A stretch of DNA of 64,000 nt, taken from contig CP041667.1 in NCBI GenBank assembly GCA_007361935.1, forward strand, positions 1,082,501-1,146,500, given 5' to 3'. Under the pieces are notes generated by a model, which worked only from the letters and a program-made list of their open reading frames with translations, was not told the origin of the DNA and did no database searches. A program made the position numbers and the translations under genes. The stretch is from Lachnospiraceae bacterium KGMB03038. Lineage in GTDB: Bacteria; Bacillota; Clostridia; Lachnospirales; Lachnospiraceae. Positions 17,100-25,400 of the stretch are shown piece by piece. Positions within the stretch are counted from its first letter, which is position 1. Each line of letters opens with the position of its first letter.

Positions 17100-19490
17100 A
17101 TGAGGAAGAATGAGTGGGGAAGGGCGGTAAAAAGATGGGCGGCAAAAAGCATTGGGATCCTTGCGGCGGTTTCTTTGCTGGCCGCCGGATGCGGAAAGGG
17201 GGAAGAAGAAGGGACTGTAAGGGACGAAGAGAAGATCGAGGCTCAGAAGCTGGCCCAGAGCGTGAAGGAGAAATACGCAAAAGAAGAACGCTATGAGTAC
17301 GGGGAGGCAATCCGGGATATTGAAAGGGATGAATCTCTGAAGCTGGAGATGGGATTTGATATCATGAACGCGGGATTTGATGAATATCCCCAGATCGCGG
17401 CAGTCTATCAGGACCCTGAGCTGACCCAGCGTGTAGGGACCCATTATGAATGGGACGAGGAAAAACAGGTGCTGTCCATTACACCTCCCAGGTGGAACGC
17501 GGGAGGGATCAGCGCCTCCCAGCTGGATCCCGATGTACCGGGCAATGAGCCGGGAGCGCTGGAACTCTTTGACAAAGGAGAGTTGAAAGACTGGGGGAAT
17601 CTGCCTCAGTATTACCTGGCTCAGTACGTGGATGCCAAGACTGGCGAAAAGCTGAACAAGCCGCTGGTGAGGGTGGTGACGGTCAAGCATGAGGTCAGCC
17701 AGGCGCCAAGACTTTCCATCTCGATCGATGACGACGGCCTGCCTGTCTTCTCCTGGCAGGAGCTGAAAGGAGCCGACAATTATTATGTGATGGAACTTGG
17801 CTATGACCAGGAATCGGGTTACAGCGGCGCCGGCCAGGTGATCGGAGAGACAAGCGATACCAAGTGGAAGCCGGAACAGGCCTCGGATTTCCGAACGTTT
17901 TCCGTGTCGGAGGCAGAGCGGTCAGAAGACTATAATATTGAGCGGTATGGAGAGGGGGCAGAACCGATCTATCCGGAAGAAGTGTACGAAACGTATTACT
18001 GTGTGATCGCGGTTTCCAAGAAGGGAACCTCGGCGGTGAGCAATACCTTCCACGAGCAGGATATCGCAAGGAGGGTGCCTTACATGGAAGAGACCAAGAT
18101 GAGCCTGGAGAAAGAGGGATCCAATTACGCGGATGGCTTTGGAAATATGCCTTCCTATAAATGGGTGACCATGTGTGACGGAACGCTGGTACAGAAGCTT
18201 TTGGAGTATGATTTTGAACAGGCCCAGCGGACGACGGAACAGTGGGGCGAGTATGAGAAGGAAGACATGTCGGACCTAAGACTGGTGGATGTGGATCTTG
18301 TAAAGGTGCCGTATACCATAGAGGGGACCGGATTTACCGGAGTGGTGAAGGTACAGAACTTTAACGCCGATACCTGGGAAGAAGATCTAAAAGAGATCGA
18401 AAAGCGCCAGGAAGACCTTAGGAACCGGGCGGGGACCAGAGATCTGGAGATGAAAGAGGAGACGGAAGAGGAAGAAGAGTCTGGAAGGGAGGCGGAAGAG
18501 GAAGAGGTCTATCAGACGGAATACGAAATTACAGCCAACAGCGCGCTGAGTGAGTACCTGGCGGCCAACATGCTGACGGGAACGGCTATGATCGATCTGA
18601 GTGAGTTTCCGGAAAGCGCGGACCAGGAATATCTGGCGGATGCCTGGATGGAGGCTGTCTATCAGAACCCCATGATCCTGGGTGTGCGAAGCGCCGCCGT
18701 TTCTGGGGATGGGAAGACTATGCTGGTCCAATACGACACGACTCCGGAGACTATGGAAGAAAAGCAAAAGGAAATCGCGGCAGAAGTGGACCGAGTCACA
18801 GGGGAGATCATCCGGGAAGATATGTCAGAGTTGGAGAAGGAGCTGGCCATCAATCAATATCTGTGCGATACAGCGGAATATGATATGGAGGCGTTAGAAA
18901 ATGCCGAGGAAAATCAGTTCCAGACGGTGGACGAGGAGTACAGTGATTCTTTCACACCTTATGGAGTCCTGTTGAACCAAAAGGGCGTATGCGCCAGCTA
19001 TTCCGGGGCTTTCAAGCTGCTGGCGCAGGCGGCGGGGCTGGACTGCATCGTAGTGACTGGGAATCTGGAGGGGAATCTTCCCCACGCCTGGAATAAGGTT
19101 AAGGTAGACGGAGAGTGGCAGATCGTAGATTCTACCAATAATGATAACGAGCAGCTCTTCAATGCTCTTTTGAATCTGCCGGACAGGGCCGCGGGAAAAG
19201 TCCTGGTAGAAGATGAACTGTTTGTCCTGGACAGTAAGCTGGGAGACTATGGGGCGCCAAGCGATGAAAAAGAATACTATCGGCTGCAGGATAAATTCTT
19301 TGAACAGGACCAGATTGCCGCATCTTTGGCCGATGAACTCCAGGAGGGAGACCGGGCCACCCTTCGCACCGACTATGACCTGAACGATCAGGAGTTTGAG
19401 ACTATCGCCCAGAAGGTGCTGGAGGATTTTGGAGGCAGTGAACTGGCAGGCTACTATTGGATGGGAGTTATTTATTTAGAGGGGAAATAG
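17100..19490 (+). CDS. lipoprotein with transglutaminase-like (Cys-His-Asp) domain
   Basis: 796 residues. The N terminus has a signal peptide ending in a lipobox (SLLAAGC, Cys near residue 27), so it should be anchored outside the membrane. Residues about 195-330 look like a fibronectin-type beta domain (PRLSISIDDDGLPVFSWQELKGADNYYV). After a Glu-rich linker comes a transglutaminase-like core: Cys631 in GVCASYSGAF, His662 in LPHAWNKV, Asp677 in IVDSTNND. Such domains act as cysteine proteases or crosslinkers of surface proteins or the wall. ATG 17100 has AAGGAGGGAGG 9 bases upstream; GTG 17094 is possible. Likely cotranscribed with the ECF sigma gene. Confidence 0.88.
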   Translation: MRKNEWGRAVKRWAAKSIGILAAVSLLAAGCGKGEEEGTVRDEEKIEAQKLAQSVKEKYAKEERYEYGEAIRDIERDESLKLEMGFDIMNAGFDEYPQIAAVYQDPELTQRVGTHYEWDEEKQVLSITPPRWNAGGISASQLDPDVPGNEPGALELFDKGELKDWGNLPQYYLAQYVDAKTGEKLNKPLVRVVTVKHEVSQAPRLSISIDDDGLPVFSWQELKGADNYYVMELGYDQESGYSGAGQVIGETSDTKWKPEQASDFRTFSVSEAERSEDYNIERYGEGAEPIYPEEVYETYYCVIAVSKKGTSAVSNTFHEQDIARRVPYMEETKMSLEKEGSNYADGFGNMPSYKWVTMCDGTLVQKLLEYDFEQAQRTTEQWGEYEKEDMSDLRLVDVDLVKVPYTIEGTGFTGVVKVQNFNADTWEEDLKEIEKRQEDLRNRAGTRDLEMKEETEEEEESGREAEEEEVYQTEYEITANSALSEYLAANMLTGTAMIDLSEFPESADQEYLADAWMEAVYQNPMILGVRSAAVSGDGKTMLVQYDTTPETMEEKQKEIAAEVDRVTGEIIREDMSELEKELAINQYLCDTAEYDMEALENAEENQFQTVDEEYSDSFTPYGVLLNQKGVCASYSGAFKLLAQAAGLDCIVVTGNLEGNLPHAWNKVKVDGEWQIVDSTNNDNEQLFNALLNLPDRAAGKVLVEDELFVLDSKLGDYGAPSDEKEYYRLQDKFFEQDQIAASLADELQEGDRATLRTDYDLNDQEFETIAQKVLEDFGGSELAGYYWMGVIYLEGK

Positions 19491-19507
19491 GAAAAGGAGG
19501 AAGAACA

Positions 19508-20224
19508 ATGAAAAAGAGACTGGTATTAATGTTGAGCGTATGTATGATCACGGTATCCCTGTGGGGCTGCGGCGGACAGGAAGAAGAAAGCCAGGAGCCG
19601 GCGGCAGAGGAAACAACGCAGGAAGAAGAGGAAACAGAAGAAGAGGCAGAGGCCGCGAAGGAAGAAGAAGCCGATGAGGCCGCGGCGTCCGGCGAGATCA
19701 CTCCGGTAGAGACATCCATCGACGCGCCGGCGAAGATCGGTGAATGGGTGGAGACAAAGAGATATTCTGCCGAAGACGAGCAGTATCATACGGTATATTA
19801 CCGGATCACAGACGTTGTCCGGGGCGCCCAGGAGGAAGTCGATGCCTATAATGCCACAGACAGCGTCGTAAAACTGACGGATCTGGATGACGATAATCTG
19901 GAATACTGCATGATCACATACGAAGTGAACTTCCCCTCTGATTATCCACAGGCGGATTACGGGATCACAACCGTGGATATAAACTTCGGCGTAGAGAATC
20001 CAGATGGCGGCGGAATCGAGAAAGACGGTGTGGCCTATATCGGACTTTCCACCGTGTGGGATATATCAGAGACGCCAGAGATCAATGAATTTTACGCGGG
20101 AGATACTTTTACAGAAGGCAAGGCTGTGTTCGCAATGGTAAAAGATGTATCCGACTATGTGTTTGAAACTTCTTATACAGATGAAAATGGAGAGATGGTC
20201 TACTCTTATGTAGAAGGGAAATAA
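19508..20224 (+). CDS. acidic lipoprotein of unknown function
   Basis: 238 residues. A lipoprotein signal (MITVSLWGCGG, Cys near 21) is followed by a 45-residue Glu/Ala/Thr-rich low-complexity spacer, then a globular beta-rich domain (PAKIGEWVETKRYSAEDEQYHTVYYRITDV) that resembles the extracellular DUF4352-like immunoglobulin fold, though I am not certain. It begins 17 bases after the transglutaminase-like gene behind AAAAGGAGG, so it is the last gene of the ECF operon. It is probably a surface sensor or substrate. Confidence 0.8.
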   Translation: MKKRLVLMLSVCMITVSLWGCGGQEEESQEPAAEETTQEEEETEEEAEAAKEEEADEAAASGEITPVETSIDAPAKIGEWVETKRYSAEDEQYHTVYYRITDVVRGAQEEVDAYNATDSVVKLTDLDDDNLEYCMITYEVNFPSDYPQADYGITTVDINFGVENPDGGGIEKDGVAYIGLSTVWDISETPEINEFYAGDTFTEGKAVFAMVKDVSDYVFETSYTDENGEMVYSYVEGK

Positions 20225-20230
20225 TTAATC

Positions 20231-20272
20231 AATTAGGGCCGGGGGATTTTTAAAAATCCCCCGGCCCTAATT
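20231..20272. repeat. dispersed palindrome, copy 1 (AATTAGGGCC type), also terminator
   Basis: A 42-bp perfect palindrome, arms AATTAGGGCCGGGGGATTTTT and complement (21 bases each; read as AATTAGGGCC then GGGGGATTTTT). It lies between two convergent genes and its T-rich centre with GC-rich arms would end transcription in both directions. Its 32-bp core is identical to the three copies near 32.7, 34.4 and 39.1 kb, but the outer pairs differ on both arms together. Confidence 0.9.
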
Positions 20273-20287
20273 AAAAAAGCCCTGTCC

Positions 20288-21496
20288 CTAATTGATGAGT
20301 GCAAGGATGTTATCCAGGATCACGAAAGATACTTCTTCTTTTGACATGATGGGAAGCTGGATTTCTGATTCCTTAGTGATCAGTGTGACGATATTGGTAT
20401 CGGTTCCGAATCCCGCGCCCGTTTCTTTCAGATTATTGGCGATGATCATGTCCAGATGTTTTTTCTCCAGCTTTTTGCGGGAATTCTCCAGCATATTCTG
20501 GGTTTCCATGGAGAATCCGCATAAGAATTGTCCGTCTGGCTTGTGCTCCCCCAGATATTGTAAGATATCGTCGGTGCGTTCCAGAGGAATGGACAGATCT
20601 TCATCTGCTTTTTTCACCTTTTCATCGGAGACATGGGCCGGCCGGTAATCGGCGACGGCGGCTGCTTTGATGATCAGGTCCATATCCTGGCTTCTGGATG
20701 TGACCGCATCGTACATATCTTTGGCGGAGGTGACCGGCACGGTCTCTACAAATAAAGGGGGCTTCAGGCTGGTCTTCCCGGTGACCAGGGTGACGTTGGC
20801 GCCCCGCAGCATACAGGCTCTTGCCAGGCTGTAGCCCATCTTGCCGGAGGAGTGGTTGGAAATATACCGCACCGGATCAATGGCCTCCTGGGTGGGCCCC
20901 GCGGTGACCAGCACATTCATGCCAGCCATATCCTTAGCATGGGCGCAGGCTTTGTAAACGTATTGGATCAGGGTTTCCGGCTCCGGCATTTTCCCGGCGC
21001 CTACATCGCCGCAGGCCAGCCGTCCGCTGGCAGGGCCCGCGATCTCAAAACCGTATTTCCTAAGCAGCGCCAGATTATCCTGGGTAATGGGATTTTCATA
21101 CATTTTGGTATTCATGGCGGGGGCAATGATCTTGGGAGCCTCGCTGGCCAGTATGGTAGTAGTCAGCATGTCGTCCGCGATCCCGTGAGCCAGCTTGGCG
21201 ATCACATTGGCAGTGGCGGGAGCTGCAATGACAGCGTCTGCCGCCTGGGCCAGGGATACGTGGGCAATGTTGAATTCAAAATTCCGGTCAAAAGTATCGA
21301 CAATACATTTGTGGCTGGTCAATGACTCAAAGGTGATAGGATTGATAAAGTTTTTGGCATGTTCCGTCATGATGACGTGTACCTGGGCGCCGGCCTTCAC
21401 CAGCAGGCTGGCAAGAGAGGCGCTTTTGTAGGCGGCAATGCCTCCGGTCACGCCCAGAAGGACGGTTTTGCCTTCTAATATTTTATGATTTGACAT
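20288..21496 (-). CDS. coaBC: bifunctional phosphopantothenoylcysteine decarboxylase/synthase CoaBC
   Basis: 402 residues. The N-terminal flavin-dependent CoaC domain has GVTGGIAAYKS, the active-site His in NIAHVSLA, the PAMNTKMYENP motif and GRLACGDVGAGKMPEP. The C-terminal CoaB domain has VTAGPTQEAIDPVRYISNHSSGKMGYSLA and AAAVADYRP with KVKK. It conjugates cysteine to 4'-phosphopantothenate and decarboxylates the product in coenzyme A synthesis. It is divergent from a PanT-like transporter gene, fitting pantothenate metabolism. Confidence 0.97.
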   Translation of the reverse strand: MSNHKILEGKTVLLGVTGGIAAYKSASLASLLVKAGAQVHVIMTEHAKNFINPITFESLTSHKCIVDTFDRNFEFNIAHVSLAQAADAVIAAPATANVIAKLAHGIADDMLTTTILASEAPKIIAPAMNTKMYENPITQDNLALLRKYGFEIAGPASGRLACGDVGAGKMPEPETLIQYVYKACAHAKDMAGMNVLVTAGPTQEAIDPVRYISNHSSGKMGYSLARACMLRGANVTLVTGKTSLKPPLFVETVPVTSAKDMYDAVTSRSQDMDLIIKAAAVADYRPAHVSDEKVKKADEDLSIPLERTDDILQYLGEHKPDGQFLCGFSMETQNMLENSRKKLEKKHLDMIIANNLKETGAGFGTDTNIVTLITKESEIQLPIMSKEEVSFVILDNILALIN

Positions 21497-21657
21497 AGAT
21501 AGATTCCTTTCTTGAGAGCTTCGAGGAAACCCCGTGGCTTTTTATCATTTTCTAGATTTCACTATAGCGTGTTTTGAAAAATCTTGCAAGCCTTATACAG
21601 TGCGTATCAACGGGATTTTTGATAGGAACCATCTGTTCTATGAAATAGAGAAAGCGC

Positions 21658-21686
21658 TTGTTTCTCCCAAATCAGAGTGCTATAAT
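21658..21686 (+). promoter_or_regulatory. sigma-70-type promoter of the ECF S component
   Basis: TTGTTT (21658-21663), 17-base spacer, perfect TATAAT (21681-21686). A small hairpin, TCCCGC-AGAA-GCGGGA at 21707-21722, lies in the leader just before the Shine-Dalgarno site AAGGAGG. Confidence 0.7.
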
Positions 21687-21746
21687 GATTCCGTAATTGT
21701 ATTGTATCCCGCAGAAGCGGGAATGATAACAAGGAGGAATTGAATA

Positions 21747-22403
21747 ATGAAGACGAAGAGACACGACACACGCTGGATGGTCAGTGTCGCACTTATGGCA
21801 GCCATCGTCATCGTCCTGGCGAATACGCCTCTTGGGATGATCCAACTGCCGATCATTAAGGCGACAACTGTACACATTCCGGTGATCATTGGAGCGATTT
21901 TGTTAGGCCCTGGGGCGGGAGCGATCCTGGGAGCGGTGTTTGGTATCTGTTCTTTGATCAGTAATACTATGGCGCCGACTCTTTTATCTTTCGCGTTCTC
22001 CCCATTTATGAGCACCAGCGGACTGCCGGGAGCGCTGAAAGCAATCTGGATCTCTGTAGGCTGCAGGATCCTGATCGGAGTAGCAGCAGGCTGGCTCTGG
22101 AAACTGTGGATGCGTCTGAAGGTGAATCAGAGTATAGGGCTTTTGCTTACTGGATTTGTTGGCTCTATGGTGAATACGGTCACAGTCATGGGAAGTATTT
22201 ATCTTTTGTTTGCCCAGCAGTATGCCCAGGCCAGAGACGTAGGAGTTACGGCAGTGTGGGGACTGATCATGGGAACGGTGACAGCATCCGGCATACCGGA
22301 AGCGATTGCGGCGGCGGTGCTGGTACTGGCCCTTGGGAAAGTGCTGATCCAGGTGTTTAAGAAGATGAACATTGGTATGGTCAGCAGCCAGATGATCCGA
22401 TAA
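21747..22403 (+). CDS. ECF transporter S component, probably for pantothenate (PanT-like)
   Basis: 218 residues, hydrophobic, with five to six membrane segments. The start KTKRHDTRWMVSVALMAAIVIVLANTPLG, then IPVIIGAILLGPGAGAILGAVFGICSLISNT, matches S components that pair with the EcfA/A'/T energising module. EcfT and the ATPases are not encoded here, so it would use a shared module. The divergent coaBC gene suggests pantothenate as the vitamin, by context. Confidence 0.85.
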   Translation: MKTKRHDTRWMVSVALMAAIVIVLANTPLGMIQLPIIKATTVHIPVIIGAILLGPGAGAILGAVFGICSLISNTMAPTLLSFAFSPFMSTSGLPGALKAIWISVGCRILIGVAAGWLWKLWMRLKVNQSIGLLLTGFVGSMVNTVTVMGSIYLLFAQQYAQARDVGVTAVWGLIMGTVTASGIPEAIAAAVLVLALGKVLIQVFKKMNIGMVSSQMIR

Positions 22404-22487
22404 AGAGAACCATAACAGCGGGGTATCTAGGAGGAAAGATAGATGCCCTGCTGTTTTTTGTAATAAGAGGAAAGAAGGAAGGGAACG

Positions 22488-25400
22488 ATGTTCAATAAAA
22501 GCGCTTTTGAAAAAGGAATCCGAGAATCCATAGGAGAATTTGAAGTGCAGCAGACAGCTTGGGAATGTTACCAATACACGATCGTCAATGGGAGAGATCC
22601 CTCTTACCAGTCGATCGGCTTTTTCATCGGAAACCGGGGGATGGAAGGAATCCGGATTACCTTTTATAATACCTTTCTGAAGCGGATGCAAAGCTTTGAC
22701 CATATTTATCACTGGTCAGATGCTTATGAGATTCTGTATCTTGGGCTCACCAGACCGGAAGCCCTGCGGTATCAGGATGAAAACGGAGAGATCCTGGCAG
22801 TTGGCAGAACACTTGGCCGTCCGCGGTATGAGTTTACCTGGCAGCCATCTGTGGAGCAGCTGTGGGATTTTGGAGACCAGGTCATGGAATCTGCCATCCA
22901 ACTGGTCCTGTGCCGCTACATCAAGAAAGTGGAATATCTGGAGGAAGAGGATCAGATCCGGATCGAAGGGCGGATCTGCCCTTGCGGAGCAGATATGACT
23001 CTGGAAAGACTGGCAGAGGAAATGCATAAAGAATTCTTTGACGGCCAGGGGGAAGACCATAAAGAATGGGCGTTCTGCAGAACCGGGTCCAGCAGGGTGG
23101 GGATCATCTGCGGAAATCCAGGCTGTTATCTGGGAAGCGACTGTATCCTGGACTTATGCGGATATTTGGAGTATGCGGCCAACCAGGAGATGTTGGCTCC
23201 CCTTTTGGAAGAGCGGGCAAAAAGGCGGGAGGCATACCGGAAGCCCTGCGGGGAGTACCAATTTACCTGGCAGCCGGAACAGGGGCTGAAGGTGGTAGAC
23301 GAAAGCCGGTACTGCCTGGCCTTGCAGCTTGCCCGGCAGGGACAGATAGAGGTGGAGAAGGAACTGACGGAAGAAAATCGTGTGAAAATCTCGGCCAGCG
23401 GTCTCATCTGCGGCTTTGACGGGGAAGACGAAGTGACCACCTGCCGGATCGCGTCAGCGGCAGCGGGGATCAAAGAAGGACAGGAAAAGGATATGGAATT
23501 CACGATTCCAGTCACACGGTCCTTACAGACCCGTCTTTCCGGCGGGGCCTGTGACCGCTGCATCAATCGCTGCGTGTATTTTTACGCAGGCTATATCAAA
23601 TATCTCTTGGACTGCGGAAAGGAGAACGTGATCCGGGAGGACAGGGAATGGTTCCGGCAGAATCAGAAAAACGCGGAATCCAAAATGCAGACAGAATATC
23701 AATTTATCCTGCCGGACGACTTGTTCCTGGACCAGCCGGAAGAGCTGTTTGAGGCCGCGGAGCTTCTGCAGGAGCGGAATTATGTGTCCCTGTACCGGGG
23801 AATGGCGGATGATGGGGAAGGAAATCGCAGTTTCCGGATCGAAACGGTACAGGGGATCGTTAATAGAACTTCCGATGACCTGAAAATGCTTAAACAGGAA
23901 GTTTTGGAAGAGAAGATCGATCGGACCCAGAGAATGTCCTGTTATCTCTATGATTTCAGCGCAAACTTTGAGCCGTTAAAAGCATATGTGGTCTTGGCGG
24001 GGTATATTGATTATCTGAGAAGGACCGGACGATATACGGATTATCAGAGGAAACTTGCCAGTCAAAGACTGACGACAGCGAGGGCCTTTGACAGCGCCGC
24101 CGAGGAAATCCCAAAGCTGGAGAAAGTGCTGGCGATCGCGGAAAATGAGAAAGAAAGCGGACTCTACTGCGTGATCCAGGGAGAACGGGGCGTAGGAAAG
24201 AGACGGATCGTGGAGCAGATTGCCAGATTACTGGCACAGAAAGGGAAGATCAATAGTTCCGAATATGAGATACATACATTTGATGATATGGCCTCCATCT
24301 TAAGCTACCGGGCCATGTATGACCTAGGTTGCGGAGCGGCGGAGGACCAGTTCGTGGTCTACTCCGATTTTGAGCCGCGGAAACTGTATGTGCTTACAGA
24401 TTTGAAGGAATTTCTCTATAACAGCGCAAAGGCAGAAGATGGGGACAGCTCCAAGGTATCCCATCTGATCAAGCTGCTGGGAAGATACCAGCCCCAGACT
24501 TACATCGTGGTCATCGGTGAAGAAAAATATGTGGAACGGTTCCTGGAATTAAGTCCCAAGATCCGGTTTTTGTTCGAGAATAATGTGATCCCGATCGTAA
24601 ACCTGACGCCGGTGAAAATGTATGAGGCGTTTGTAAGGAAGCTGTCGGAACGCTTAAAGAGCCAGCTTACAGAAGGGTTCAAGAATCGTTTCCTGGATTA
24701 TATTGCCTTGAACCGCAGGTTTCTTCCCTTGGGGAATCAGGAGTTGGCGGATTATTTGGCGGATTACGCGAATAACCAAAAGGAACTCTGCCTCCCGCCG
24801 GATGTCTACCGGAAACAATCGGCGGAAGAAATGCTGGAATCTGTGATCGGCATGGAAAATGTGAAGAAAAAGACCTGCGAATTCGAGGCCTACGCCATGT
24901 TTATGAAGCGGGCCCAGATGGATGGTATGCATCTGCCGGACAGCAATATGCATATGATCTTTACCGGAAATCCGGGGACTGGAAAGACCATGATCGCCAG
25001 GGTGATCGCCCAGATGCTGTTTGACCTAGGGATCGTAAAGGAAAACCGGCTTACCGAGGTAGAAGCAAAAGACTTAAAATCCCCTTATATCGGGGATTCC
25101 GCGGGGAAAACCGGCGGAGTGATCAGCAAGGCTATGGGCGGGGTCTTGTTCATTGACGAAGCATATTCTATCGGAGATGATGCCCACGGAAAAGAAGTCA
25201 TTGCCACGCTGATCAAGGCAATGGAAGATTACAAGGACCGGTTTGTGGTCATTTTTGCCGGGTACGCAAAGGAGATGCAGGACTTCCTGAATATCAATCC
25301 AGGCATTGCGTCCAGGATTGGCTATACGTTTGATTTTGAAGATTATACGGCAGAAGAACTGACCCAGATCTTTGATAGGAAGATGAAAAAGGCGGGATTT

